From Bolinopsis microptera (lineage: Eukaryota > Ctenophora > Tentaculata > Lobata > Bolinopsidae): a stretch of DNA of 64,000 bases. Location: the NCBI RefSeq assembly GCF_026151205.1, contig NC_087073.1:17255837-17319836 (forward strand), written 5' to 3'. Of the stretch, positions 1 through 11,025 are shown piece by piece. The notes beneath the pieces are model-generated. The model did no database searches, was not told the DNA's origin, and saw only the letters and a program-made list of their open reading frames with translations. A program made the position numbers and the translations under genes. The number at the start of each line of letters is the position of its first letter. Position 1 is the first letter of the stretch.

Positions 1-638
1 AATGATTTTTTAATCCATTTTTCATACAGTAAGTAAGAAAAGCAGTCATAAAGCAGTAAAAATGTTAAAATATGTGTACATGATCAGTGTCTAATATCAC
101 ATATCATCTTCATTAAATGGGTTTTCGTGCATGAAATAGTCCATGCTTAAACAAGCATCAGTGATTTCTAGCTTTTTGGAAACCTTTTTTATCAAACTAC
201 CCCGGTCCTGCATTTCAGTGTTAACTTTTACAAGCCATTCGGCGTGAAGTGGTTTTTATCTTAGACAACTTTAGGTTAACCTTAACATCACGTAGAGTTT
301 TCCTAGCACTGTTTCATTACCTCCCCTCAGTAATATGAACTATAACAACGTCGGACAATGTCCTCGGCAACACGATTTACCGTAATGTCTAGAGGCTGGA
401 ACAAGTTTGTCATGTTGGCGGGGACTATAGCTCATGAACTATATGTTGTTGAGTGCCATAATTTTGTTGACTTTTTTCCGCCAAGTGACCCTTGAAAACA
501 TCATATACTAGTAGAGTTTTCTGTGCCTCCGGCAGACCAAGAAAAACGTTTCCGTCGTTAACTTACGGCACAATAAAGTTCTCAAAGTTGTCATATTCTG
601 GACAAAAAGTTCGAAATGGAAAAATTTTTGAAAAAATT

Positions 639-757
639 TCAACGGACTTTAACTTGGACGGACATTAATTGAACGGACTTTATTTGAACGGACATTAAGA
701 TACACGCTAGGGCCTCCAGCGTTCAAGTAATGTCCGTCCAAATAAGGTCCGATAAGG
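639..757. repeat. Short fold-back repeat
   Basis: The left arm (from about 639) and the right arm (ending about 757) are imperfect reverse complements sharing the core GGACGGACATTA. The loop holds further copies of the same word. No coding content is seen. It looks like a small non-autonomous fold-back element or satellite fragment. Bases 1-638 show nothing I can assign. Confidence 0.6.
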
Positions 758-842
758 TAGTATATACGTGTACGTTATGTTTTCGACGAGGTACGCCGCC
801 TCGTGATGGTTTTTGCACGTGTACCGTGTTGATAATTCAACA

Positions 843-1367
843 GTGGTCATGACCGGCTTTTATTACTAAATCTAATTCGCTCGCCCAAAAATTTCACGTG
901 ACTTTGGTTTTTATGGTTTTGCAGCCGTACAAAATGGTTTTACATAAACCCTAATCCCAACCCTAACCCTAACCATAACCCCGAAGTTGCTCTATCCAGA
1001 GCCCTTGCGCTTGCAGTAGCGCGCGCCCGCCTGACTTGTGAAACAAGCGCGCCCGAAGTGGCGCGAAAGCACATGGTTAGGTGAAACCCCGAAGCTAACC
1101 ATAACCCTTACCACAACCCTAACCCTAACCCGAGCCCTAAGGCTGAACAATCGAATTCATGTTTTACTAGCCTGTCACGTGACCAAAACGGTTTTTTGCC
1201 CATAACTCTCCGTGGAAGCATTTTTACCCTACGTCATGTGGGGTGATTCGGAATCAGCGTCCAAAAATACACCGATTCAGATCAATTTCACACCCAAAGG
1301 GCCTTTTCACAAGAATTTTCTTAAAATTTGGGCGAGCGATTTAGTAGCTAGGAGCGGTCATGACCAC
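843..1367. mobile_element. MITE-like element with inverted ends and telomere-like interior
   Basis: The ends are inverted copies starting GTGGTCATGACCG (843) and closing at 1367, with the words CTAAAT and CGCTCGCCCAAA matched in both arms. The interior has runs of CCCTAACCCTAACC (about 955-975 and 1105-1135) mixed with a GC-rich stretch full of CGCG. About 200 bp of its right half recurs at 3501-3704. This is a non-coding, non-autonomous transposon. The telomere-like words are internal, so this is not a chromosome end. Confidence 0.6.
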
Positions 1368-1839
1368 GTGAAACGATGTGGTTACACCAGAGGCAGATGC
1401 CGCCTTCTTTTTTTTAAATTACGCAATTATATTAACCGAAAGTTTAGATGATCGACCTTTATAGCGTCGCATGTCAATGATAGACATTTTTAATTTAAAT
1501 GGCCCTCTAGTCCGTTTAGGAAAACCGCAGACTCCTTACCTTTAAACCCTTCTGAAAGATGGAACTTCTGAACCTGCTGTTGTAACATCCACTCCTAATA
1601 CTGCTGGCACCTAACTTGTTGACGAGGACGTCAACTCTAAAAAAGAAGAAAGCTAGAACCCCCGATTGGTAGATGAGATGCCAGTATATTATCGTAATCA
1701 CGCTGAATGCTCGAGATACCTCGCTACGTACAGTGTTCATCTGAGACGTGACCATGTACGTGACCTTGAATCTCTACCCCGTTCCAGTAGCTTCTAGAAC
1801 AAGTTTTCCCGCCCCATCGTAACTCGGAGATGCCCAATT

Positions 1840-2230
1840 ACCTTACCTACTCAAATTGCCAATTCCCATGGAGGAGCCCCGACCATCCCACGACGGTAGC
1901 TCGCCCCTAATTAATTGGAAATCGGAGACGGAGTCAATGGAACTTGGCACTGGTCCCGAGTGGAACGCGTCGGACAGAGAGATGGGGACACTTCTCTTCC
2001 AGGCAATTACGTTACGCAGCGCAGTCCCCGCCGAGACCACGAATCCTGGATCTGGAGGACCACGCCGCTTATATCGTGGATCTCAGAATGCCGACTAGGA
2101 GAACTCATACCTTGGATTAGCTCTCAGCAGTTACAGAAGGACCTCGCCACTCCAGATGCCGGCCCGTCCGGGACCTCTCTCCTGCTAACGCTTCTTTCCT
2201 ATCGACGACTGGGTGAGTACTCCTAGAGTG
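1840..2230. other. GC-rich unassigned island
   Basis: This stretch is clearly richer in GC than its surroundings. It is open on the plus strand from 1915 to 2226 (103 codons) and also on the minus strand from 1843 to 2040. Neither translation is recognisable, and overlapping opposite open frames are expected in GC-rich DNA. A GTGAGT donor-like site follows at about 2212. It could be an exon or a decayed transposon. Between 1370 and 1840 nothing is seen. Confidence 0.25.
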
Positions 2231-2360
2231 GCCTTAGACTATAACGTGTTAAATTATTCTATCGCTAACTAATGTATGTACCCAATGCTTAGTTTATTTA
2301 CCTTGATGTCAGAAGCTCGATTCTGGCCCCTTAAATAAGCGTACTTCACTAGACTTAAAA

Positions 2361-2643
2361 CATACAAGTATGTGACCTAAGAGTCACTAGCACAGGAACA
2401 GTCCTGTGCTATAATTATCATTGACAGTGTTAAGACTGGGAATCCTCGCGGCTCCCAGCATATAATCGTGGTGCAGGTGGTAATGCACCGGTCCATTGAG
2501 GTTGGGTGTCACTATATTAGTGGAACTGTACGATCCCAGACCCTGGTGAGACCTGAAGGAGGATATGATCGAGGTAAGTGCTAGCCCAAATCTCCTGGCT
2601 AACCAGGCATGATCATATTTCGAGAGCAGTAGGTACGCTCTCG
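2361..2643. other. Chain of consecutive stem-loops, possible structured RNA
   Basis: At least seven short perfect hairpins follow one another. They are 2372-2387 (5-bp stem), 2389-2410 (9-bp stem, 4-nt loop), 2436-2458 (6 bp), 2470-2489 (6 bp) and 2510-2522 (5 bp). The next is an 8-bp stem pairing 2563-2570 with 2611-2618, which encloses a CCTGG/CCAGG stem and a GAGGTAAGT donor-like site. The last is 2621-2643 (7 bp). I could not match the segment to 5S, U1, SRP or tRNA. It may be a structured RNA or a hairpin-rich transposon end. Confidence 0.35.
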
Positions 2644-2760
2644 TGGAGCCTATAATAAGTATCCTGACCTACGTTTTATTAGTGTGTTTCGGTCCACCCT
2701 TTTGTAGATATTACCGTTTCAACAGAGCGTTGTGTCTTACAATACCGGAAAGAATTATTT

Positions 2761-2826
2761 CAATTGGGCACTCAGTGACTGAGCTATTAAGTCCAACATT
2801 TACACACTGACTTTTGGCCCACCCTG
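2761..2826. repeat. Relic end of the 4.8-kb-type MITE
   Basis: About 65 bp match, with scattered changes, the inverted left end of the MITE at 4827-5593. The match includes the terminal word GGCCCACCCTG ending at 2826. The partner end was not found, so this is a decayed or truncated copy. Confidence 0.6.
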
Positions 2827-3204
2827 GATAGACGTTGTATAAACGATACATTCTAAAATTTGTATCTTTGACCTTTGATGTCTGACTATAATTGCTTTCC
2901 CAACTTATGTTCACTACCATCGCACCGATCACGCAACAGATCATTTTAAGAAGGTCTTCTCCCAAAACCTCGAAGACAGTCTGGTGCATAACTGACAGAA
3001 TTGCAAATTTATCTATTTTTGTTACAGATTTATGAGCACTATAGTATTAGTTGATTATAGGTTAGTTATAAATAAATATGTCTGCCGAACTACATCATGA
3101 TTTTTTTTGCCGAACGGATTCAGTCAAAAACTCTGTTTAGTTAAACACCGAACGAAGTTTTTTGTAGCGGCTGTCTGTTTACAGGAAAGTTTTACGATAA
3201 ATTC

Positions 3205-3440
3205 ATACTCACCACAGCAAAACTCCAGACCGAACTGTCACCGAAATATTAGTAGTTTCTTGATCTATTAAGGGGGGTTCAGCCTGAAATTTTATAGCTG
3301 CGATATATAGCTTAATATTTATAGAAAAGCTATAGATCCACTCCTCAAAAGTTTGGCCATGGGTCTTAGTTTGTTGGTCAACTGCTATTTCAGAATCAAG
3401 TTTCACAAAAATTCCAGGCTGAACACCCCCCCCCCTCCCC
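3205..3440. repeat. Arm of a dispersed fold-back family, with C-tract
   Basis: This shares the AAAAGTTTGG..GGTCTTAGTTTGTTGGTCAACTGCT segment and a trailing poly-C tract with one arm of the elements at 35.4 kb and 38.6-39.5 kb. It is a single, diverged arm and has no coding content. Confidence 0.55.
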
Positions 3441-3500
3441 CCCAGCTTTGGAGGTCAGAAACTATCTGACAATATGGATATTTGTATAAATTGCTATAAT

Positions 3501-3704
3501 TTTTACTAGCCTGTCGCGTGACCAAAACGGTTTTTTGCCCATAACTCTCCAGGGAAGCATTTTAACCCTTCGTCATGGGGGTGATTCGGAATCAGCGTCC
3601 AAAAATACACCGATTTAGATCACTTTCATGCCCAAAGGGCCTTTTCACAAGAATTTTCTTAAAATTTGGGCGACCGAATACCGATTTAGTAGGAGCGGTA
3701 GGAT
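3501..3704. repeat. Second copy of the 1162-1360 repeat
   Basis: About 200 bp are near-identical to 1162-1360, starting at TTTTACTAGCCTGTC and ending near TTTAGTAGGAGCGGT. A partial copy of the MITE at 843-1367. Between 3705 and 4826 only AT-rich sequence with a short CCCTAA-rich patch (about 4045-4100) is visible. Confidence 0.65.
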
Positions 3705-4826
3705 TGCTACCTGACTCTGACGAAGCAGGTGACTGTGGTTTGTTGTTTCCTCTATCTTCTGGTTTCGGAGGGATTATCCTGGGTTTCAGGGTCAGGGCTA
3801 GAGGTGACATTACCATGTCCTCCACACCGTCTTCATCTGAAGATTCCTGAACAATATACCTTACTCTTGTAGTTGTCTCATAAAATAACAATTTCTTTTG
3901 ACAAATTCGTTATTGTTACAGCTTTTCAATAGGATGATGATAAATCACCTTACACAGGACTATTACGTGACTAACTTTAACACGTTCTCTATAAGAATAT
4001 ATTATGGCTCTGTGAATATAATATGGCTCTGACGGGCAATCCAAACCCCTAACCCTTATATACTCACTCTGACCCTACCCCTAACCAAATCCCGGCCATA
4101 ACCCAAGCATTTGCTAAAACCTAATTTAGCCTGACGAGTAATTTGACCTACTTATATGGCACGTGATTTTTTCGCCGATAACTCCGATAACGCCGATTTA
4201 AAGTGATTCTGAAGTAACTCTGAGTGCCGATAAACGTGGCTCCCTAATCGCATCCTCCTTTCCCGTATCTTCATAGTTGCCCTTGGAAGTTAACCATGGA
4301 CTTTTTTGAAGGATTTGCCAAACTTCCAGGCTACGTTTTAAAGCGCCATCCTTAAAATTTTAATGTAGCAGCCATTGAATGATCGAATATCAATGTCAAT
4401 GTGCTTCTTCAATGACATGTTTCTGAGCCATACAATAGCAATAGTATTGACTCAACTGTAGCGACGAAAAACCGCATATTGAGTCCCCTAGAGCCATGTT
4501 CGGAGCCATTAAGATGGTCTCAGAGCGATAAAAAGATAGACATCTCAACAATGGATTCAGAGTTCATAAGTTTTAGTTAGAACCTCGGCCGACTAGAGAC
4601 GCAGTTTTTGCCATGTTTATCCTAGATCACAAAAGAGTTTTAATATAATAAGGCTTCATCTAATTAATGAATACAGATACTGAAATATCATGGGCTTGAT
4701 CAAATTAAAATTCGTTACTTAGATTGGATGAACTTGAAGTTACAATTTATGAATTAATTTAGTATAAAAAGGTTTTTAATTGACTACTTAGTAATATCAC
4801 GCCTACTTATATATATTATATATATA

Positions 4827-5593
4827 CAGGGTGGGCCAAAAGTCAGTACCCATACGTTGGCCTTTATAGCTCAGTCACTGAGTGTCCAATTTAAATACTT
4901 CTTTCTGGTATGACTTAGTACCACCACTGGTTCGAGGAATTTGTCAACTCGAAAAATATTCGCGTTCATTTTTTTCAAATGGAGGTTCATTTTCACATTT
5001 ATTTGATAGTTTGGATAGTCGGATCAAGCTAAATGTTATTGAATTGTGTTTGGCCATTCGAATTACGTTTGTCCTGAAAGAATTAGAACTGTAGCTTCTC
5101 AGATGACCGAGATATGAAGCATAACGAGTTTATTCATTACGTGTGATTAGGTGATTGGTTTACCTAATCACGTGATAAGGTGCCCCCGTTAACTACCCCG
5201 TTAAACATTATGGGAATTGTTAAGGGTGCCCAATTAAGGTGTCGTGTCACGGTGTCACATAATCACCCAGTCAATATTGTTAACGAGATACAGAAAATGC
5301 TTGATAACTTCGTCATTTCTAATCCGTTTTGCCTCATGTTTTCAGATCATATGCAACATTTGATAATCTACCGTCTCTGAAAAAATTAGGCGTTCAGTAT
5401 GTTCAGAGAAAACAATATAGGTGTTTTAATATTGAATGGGCGTGGTCTAAAATATTCGAATTTTCAAATTTTGACGACGGAATCCTCGAACCAGTAAGTA
5501 CAGTATGCCATCTGCAAAGCAACAGCTCTCAAATATAAAACACGGCGGAGCTATTAAGGCCAACGTATGGGTACTGACTTTTGGCCCACCCTG
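4827..5593. mobile_element. 767-bp MITE with about 46-bp terminal inverted repeats, TA target site
   Basis: The element begins CAGGGTGGGCCAAAAGT and ends with its reverse complement. The arms match for about 46 bp with a single mismatch. It is flanked by TA on both sides (4825-4826 and 5594-5595). TA duplications and CAGGGTG ends suit a Tc1/mariner-like non-autonomous element. Open frames inside (for example 4882-5094 and 5180-5380) encode nothing recognisable. It sits about 100 bp downstream of the acyltransferase stop codon. Relatives lie at 2761-2826 and 33730-33860. Confidence 0.88.
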
Positions 5594-5693
5594 TATATAT
5601 CATAAACACAATTATTACCCATAAAATTAGCCATATGTTATATAAAATGAGCCGAAATAAGATTATAGAGTTCATTCTGTAACTGACTTCATT

Positions 5694-7124
5694 TTAAAAA
5701 TTGACAATGTCCATAACTCGAGTATTTTCGTTCACCCTATCTGCATTTTCCATGACGGAAACAAACAAATCCTGAACTTCCTGGGCATCTTTACAGTTAT
5801 TGTCTCCGTCACAGCAGCAAGTTGTGTAGTTTAAGGCCCCGTTAACACTGTGATACAGCACCACTTGGTTTGCAAAGAAAGGACACCAGTAAGATCCCAC
5901 CGAATGGGTTGAAGTCATCTCACCCCAGCTGTATTTGGTGGGATACTTGAACCCTACCTGGTTACTTGGCAGGAACTCGCAGTAGGTTCCTTCTGGGTGA
6001 GAGTTGAAGTACTCGGAGTGTGTCCCTGTCTCCACTCCTTCTTTGTAATTCGCAAACAAGGGAAACCTCTTCTCCTCGATACAAGATTTGAGCTGGTGGC
6101 TGATCTTTTTAGCCGTCTCCAAGAGCGTGGTTTCTTTGGTTATCTTCTCACTTGTTTCAACCTCAGCAATACAGAGCATAAAGCTCTCATCCCCGGGATC
6201 TGGATCTACCCGGCTCCTGAGGTTAGCAACAACATCGGTGTACAATTTTGGAACCCCCTCTTCGGGAAACTCTCCTCCTTTTCTCTTAATGTGAACTGCA
6301 GCTACCGCGTAGAACAAAGCTGCAAAGCTGAGGCAACCAACAGTCACCCCTGATCTCTTGCACAGGGCTTTCAACTTGGTCAGACCCTCTACAGTTCCTA
6401 TTGCATGCAGAGTTTTATTAATCCAAGGGTTGCCCGCCTGAGATGCTGCCAGTTCTTCACGGTTGAGCGGCATGAGCATCTCCTGAACCTTGGCTCGTTC
6501 CATTCTACCATCAATCATCTTCTCAACTAGCTCGTCGTTCTTCACAAACTTGGACATGTCCTCGCCTGATATCAGCACCGCAGCTGGTGACAGATCCACT
6601 GCCTTCCCAGAGACCAACAGATCATATTGCCTCAGTATCTCGTTGATTATGCGGAACCCTGTGGTACCGTCACCAATGCCGTGGTGGTATCGGTTAAGCA
6701 GGATGTAGCAGTCAGGTCTCTTTACAAGGTAGGTTTTGTGGAGTGGAGCCCCAGATCCACAGGAGAAGGGTGTGTTGACTAACTTCTCTGAAAGAGCCCA
6801 GCATCCAGTGTAACCTGTAACCCCTCCCGTATCTCCACTCTGGTCAATGAACTCGAACACATCGGAGAAATCAGTAGCAGGAGTGAAGCATATCACTCCA
6901 TCTTCTCCCTTCCTCACATCTGCTCTAAAGTTAGGCTGATTGTAAATGAGAGCCCTGACTGCTTCCTCAAGCTTAGCAGGGTCAATGTGGTCCGACTGGA
7001 TGCACGTGTTCATTAAAATGTTACAGTTCGAGCTGTGATCCAGGTTTCCAAACAGCTGATTCTCCCAGTAACCTAACCTACGAGTGATCCAGAGAGTAGG
7101 GTCATCAGGTCCGTGTAGAGCCAT
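5694..7124 (-). CDS. Condensation/alcohol-acetyltransferase-fold acyltransferase, intronless
   Basis: The 476-codon frame is uninterrupted. The catalytic signature HHxxxDG is present as HHGIGDG at residues 147-153, preceded by a hydrophobic strand (YILLNRY). Other hallmarks of the CoA-dependent acyltransferase (condensation / PapA5 / AATase-like) fold are a VxANLRSRV stretch near 299-306, an SNQVG motif at 387-391, and a late strand with a CCC run near 436-438. In this fold the second His acts as general base in acyl transfer to a hydroxyl or amine. The substrate cannot be read from sequence. There is no signal peptide or membrane span, so it is probably cytosolic. The first ATG is used; a TTCCAG just upstream (rc of about 7134-7139) could be a 3' splice site of a 5'UTR exon. 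The gene is visibly more GC-rich than its flanks and has no intron, unlike the other genes here. A retrocopy or ancient horizontal transfer are possibilities; neither is shown. Confidence 0.85.
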   Translation of the reverse strand: MALHGPDDPTLWITRRLGYWENQLFGNLDHSSNCNILMNTCIQSDHIDPAKLEEAVRALIYNQPNFRADVRKGEDGVICFTPATDFSDVFEFIDQSGDTGGVTGYTGCWALSEKLVNTPFSCGSGAPLHKTYLVKRPDCYILLNRYHHGIGDGTTGFRIINEILRQYDLLVSGKAVDLSPAAVLISGEDMSKFVKNDELVEKMIDGRMERAKVQEMLMPLNREELAASQAGNPWINKTLHAIGTVEGLTKLKALCKRSGVTVGCLSFAALFYAVAAVHIKRKGGEFPEEGVPKLYTDVVANLRSRVDPDPGDESFMLCIAEVETSEKITKETTLLETAKKISHQLKSCIEEKRFPLFANYKEGVETGTHSEYFNSHPEGTYCEFLPSNQVGFKYPTKYSWGEMTSTHSVGSYWCPFFANQVVLYHSVNGALNYTTCCCDGDNNCKDAQEVQDLFVSVMENADRVNENTRVMDIVNF

Positions 7125-7431
7125 GCTGTCTCACTGGAAACGTACTGATTGTTACGTTTTAAATAAAAACAATATAATAATGTTCACTTTATTATTGCTG
7201 TCTATGCATATGATATTTTATTACTTAATGGTTATTGTTACTATCTTGTAGTACACTAAGTTAGCAGTTTCCATATTTTATTACTACAGTATCTGCCAAA
7301 ACCAACATGGCCCATGTAGGAGGGGGACTTGACGTTGCATTGTTTCCCACTTTGCCCTGCATCCCAAACTGACTGTCGGCCTCCACTCCCTAAAAACTTA
7401 CCTTTAGTGAAGGCCGATGGTCAACAAATAG

Positions 7432-7665
7432 CGATGTTTTCTACTTTGATATTAAAATTGAATTGGAATTTCATGGCTCAAAAGCTCAAAGTCAAACCCG
7501 CCATGCCGTTTTAAAATTGACTTGGACAAAAACCCAAAGTCAAATTAATTTCGATGTTGATCTATTGAATTGGAATTTCATGGCTCAAACCTGCCATCGT
7601 TTTCTATTTCAATATTGAATCAGAAGTTCAATTTCATGGCTCAAACTCTTCATGTCGTTTTAAGG
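7432..7665. repeat. Degenerate tandem repeat, word AATTTCATGGCTCAAA
   Basis: Three imperfect copies of a roughly 80-90-bp unit contain GAATTGGAATTTCATGGCTC and GCCATGCCGTTTTAA. The same words occur inverted at about 11010-11115, at the break point of a retrotransposon fragment. No convincing coding content. Confidence 0.55.
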
Positions 7666-7718
7666 AAGTTGGTATATTTCTCGTTAGGGTTAGGGTTTCA
7701 GCATATGCTTTTGTTAAA

Positions 7719-8219
7719 GATTGGGTTAGGGTTAGGGTTAGGGTTGGGATCAGATTAGAGGGCTAGGAATTGAAGGGCCAGCTATAAGAGAACGTGTACT
7801 GTTTAAAAAGTCACGTGACAGTCGAGTGAATATTGATTATTGATTAATCATCATGCTAGCTTGTACCTTGCCAAGCACCTTTCAACTACTTACTTTAGCT
7901 AAATATCTAATCGATTTTGTAATTTTGTATGAGCACTATCACTATCAGAGCGAAGTTGGGTAGAATTTAAATTTAAATTTAAAAATTGTCGCATTGATAT
8001 AAATATAATACATATTATCATAAATATAATTAGGGTAAAAATAAAAATTCACATTACGAAATCAACAGGATGATCATAATTAATCAATCTACACTCGAAT
8101 TTCACTGATATGATCACGTGACTCATTTAAACACGACGTAAAATTCAAAATTCTAACTAAAAATCTAACAGTAACGGCTTACCCTCTAATCTGACCACAA
8201 CCCTAACCGTAACCCAATT
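7719..8219. mobile_element. About 0.5-kb MITE with telomere-like inverted ends
   Basis: The left arm runs ATTGGGTTAGGGTTAGGG..CAGATTAGAGGG (7719-7763). Its inverted counterpart occupies about 8182-8219. CACGTGA words lie inside each arm. The interior is AT-rich and non-coding. TTAGGG runs are part of the element's ends, as in the 843-1367 element. Confidence 0.6.
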
Positions 8220-8925
8220 AATAACTGAAGTATATAATATATATTCTAAAATCATATACTAACTTTTTTTAATGAGCTGATTGGCTGACATGTTATCTAA
8301 TCTAAGATGAGTAATCTCAGTTACTCAGAATATTGCTTATTTTCTCAATTCGAACAGTTTAAAATGAATCCTACAGTTACGATGATTATATCACATAACT
8401 GATTATGATAGTATAACTAATCACGGACGGGCGTTGATCACGCATACAAAATGGACACGGACAATAATACAAGTTCAAATTACACACGGTTAAGGGAATT
8501 GTTCCACAGTCAGTCATTTTTTATTAGATTTCACATGATTGAGTTAGAAACAAATAAAAAACGTATTGGCTACTTTAATAATAGCCACTCAAACAAGAAG
8601 AGAACAAAAAATTCAGCAATACACTCCACACCCGTTCAAAACTCATTCAATCCACATCACATATATCAATATGTATTGCTTTTCTGTACTATTATTTCGT
8701 CCTTGTTATGTTACTCTGTTTTACCATCTGTATTTTTGAAAACCCTTTTACAAATCCTGCTAAATTGATCCAGCTTATTAAATCTCCCCTCCTACTAAAT
8801 ATCAACAGTCTCTGTAATTTACTTTGCAATTTCTACCTTGTTATCATTGGTACTGCAATTAGACGTACAATGAGTAGCTTATATCTATTTGAGGTAAAAC
8901 ACTACATACGTTTTTTGTTAAACAC
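8220..8925. other. AT-rich stretch with no recognisable gene
   Basis: An open frame of 105 codons at 8451-8768 (+) is AT-driven and matches no family I know. A second overlapping frame continues to 8956 into the hAT element. Nothing else is seen. Confidence 0.4.
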
Positions 8926-10157
8926 TAGGGGGCCAACCGATATTATCGACCGATAATTATCGGCGATAATTTCCCAAAAATCGTTATCGGTTATCGCGAT
9001 AATTTTCGAGAATTATCGCGATAATCAACAAATTTTTGTTAGGGTAAAATGGCCAACATTTAACATATTTTTCGGATCCTTTTCTCTGTTTGTAAAGTTA
9101 AAACCCAGTGCTGGCATAATTTGCAGTGTGATGGTCTGCTGACGTACTGTGTAGTCTGTACTGTGTAGTGTGTATGAATTTGTGGCAGTGAAAATTGAAA
9201 TGTTGCGTTATTGCATCTAGTAGGTAACTTGGAGGTTGCATGGTCAGACGTAGTTATTGTTGTTTGTTGAAGCACGAAAAGGAACTCAGCCTGCAATAAC
9301 GAGACTACAAAACCCGTTGGAGCTCGCTGTGCAGTATGTTGGAGATATATGACCGGATATAAACTGATGCAATGCACGGAATTTTAGATGACTTGGAGCT
9401 AGGCAATAATAATATAAAACTGTATGTAGAAGAGACTGAGTTAGCTAAAGACATTACCAAGACTCTCACACCGTTCAAGATTGTAACTGATTTTTTGTGT
9501 AAAAGAGACAGCATGCTCGCACAAGCAGAAGTGATTATTTAGTTTATTGACTGCAAGCTAGAAGAGATCTGAAATAGACTCGCCACTTTCTCGAACCCTT
9601 CTCGATAGGCTACGTACACGATATGCCAAGAGAAAGAACCTTCACTTCGTATCGCTGGTAAAGTTCTACTCGGACCTCGGTATTCTAGATGAAGATGTAA
9701 GACAAGAATACAGAATGATCACAAAGTCAACCTTGATACGTAACTCAAAGTTTCTGCAACAGCTGTTGTTTAAGCAGAAAGAGACAAACAGCGATTGAGC
9801 TTCACAAGTAGTTCGACGATTGGTCCTATCAAAGAAATACGTCGTGCATGTGCTGATTTCTTTTTTTTTAATGTTGCTAGAAGCAATAAGCAATAATAAG
9901 AACATATTTTGTTTATGAAATATGGGCTTGTTAAATAAAAGGGCAATGCCAATATTGCAATTTGTTTCTTTAACAAAGCAATCAGCACAAGATGTTACAT
10001 AGCATATGAGCATAATTCAAGTATGCAGAGTGCATACAAATATTACTTAAATTATATTGCCAAATTTATCGCCGATAACCGATATTATCGCGATAATTTT
10101 GAAAAAATTATCGATTATCGCGATAAAACAAATGTTGTACCGATAATGGCAACCCTA
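8926..10157 (+). mobile_element. Decayed hAT transposon with 8-bp target-site duplication
   Basis: The ends are TAGGGGGGCC.. and ..GGCAACCCTA with subterminal arrays of CGATAAT / TATCGCGATAA words in inverted orientation. They are flanked by TTAAACAC (8918-8925) and TTAAATAC (10158-10165), an 8-bp duplication with one mismatch, the hAT hallmark. Inside on the plus strand, conceptual translation from about 9300 reads TRWSSLCSMLEIYDRI, then (from 9373) LYVEETELAKDITKTLTPF followed by a stop. This is the hAT region before the dimerisation domain. Further hAT-like words follow in shifted frames to about 9790. Stops and frameshifts, and a length of 1.2 kb against about 3 kb for complete elements, show an internally deleted dead copy. 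Confidence 0.82.
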
Positions 10158-10656
10158 TTAAATACAATCCCAAACGTGGTTTAATCCCATATCTACAAAA
10201 TATAACTGGATCACTTTACCTTTGAGTTTGGATACTACTCATAAACTTTCTCCTTATCTTTATTTGTAACCCTAGCATGAAAAATCCAGGACCCCCGGGA
10301 AACTGATCAGTTGTTTATTGTATAACGTTCAGGGCTTAATCCCTTTTGATGAACTTGGAGATGCAAATGCCACTCTCCACTCCACAACCATGAGGATTTC
10401 GCCACGGTTAAACCACGTACGATCAATTTTCCCTACGATGTACTTGTACCATTAATTCTTTTGAGTGAAAAGTGTGACTGGAAAAAAGTGCACTATATTT
10501 ACATACTATGTTTATTAATAAATGAGTGGGATTCGTGCATGGTAAAAATTGACGATTTATATGACCAATGCAGCACCGCGCATCAACAATAAATGAATCC
10601 AGTAATTGCGGAAAATAACTTTGCGAAGGAGGAATTTCACTGTAATTAATTAACAC

Positions 10657-11025
10657 ATGGCTTGCGAAGGAGCAGACTTTTGTCATCACCGCAGGTCCAT
10701 CGGGCCACCTCATATATCCAAATCCGATTACTTATTCCCTACGATCTTTTTGCCTTCGGCAAGAGTAGGGAAAAAAATTCACGAACTAAACCATTTTATT
10801 TGTGTCAATAAACCAGATATTGTAGTTTATAATGAAACATGGTTAAAGGACAAAGTCCATGATAGTGAAATCATCTCGACCGATGAGTACAAAGTATTAA
10901 GACTTGACCGTTTTATCTTTATTCGTCCCCCGGACCCCCAGAATAGTCGGAAATTCAGATTTAATGGGGGTGGTGTCCTTATTGCCATAAAACATTGTCT
11001 TGGCGGGTTTGACTTTGAGAATTGA
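10657..11025 (+). pseudogene. Non-LTR retrotransposon endonuclease-domain fragment
   Basis: From about residue 30 the translation carries apurinic-type endonuclease hallmarks of non-LTR elements. These are KPDIVVYNETWLKD (with the catalytic E in ETWL), DEYKVLRLDR, and NGGGVLIAIK. The frame then leaves the family abruptly near 11010, where it meets the AATTTCATGGCTC-type repeat in inverted orientation. Reverse transcriptase is absent, so this is a fragment of ORF2. CR1/RTE-like lineage is likely. Confidence 0.7.

Noticed and set aside
950-1140. Chromosome end (telomere)
   Set aside because: CCCTAA runs are short, degenerate and internal to a MITE, with unique sequence on both sides.
2521-2580. 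CTGGTGAG..GAA resembling a hammerhead ribozyme core
   Set aside because: The invariant A of CUGANGA is G here and the three-stem junction does not close.
2361-2643. U1, 5S, SRP or tRNA gene
   Set aside because: Checked on both strands by eye against the conserved words of each; none match apart from a chance ACTTACCT.
4882-5538. Three short open frames
   Set aside because: They lie within a MITE, share no family features, and are better explained by chance.
5997-6708. Plus-strand frames inside the acyltransferase
   Set aside because: Antisense shadows of a clearly recognised enzyme.
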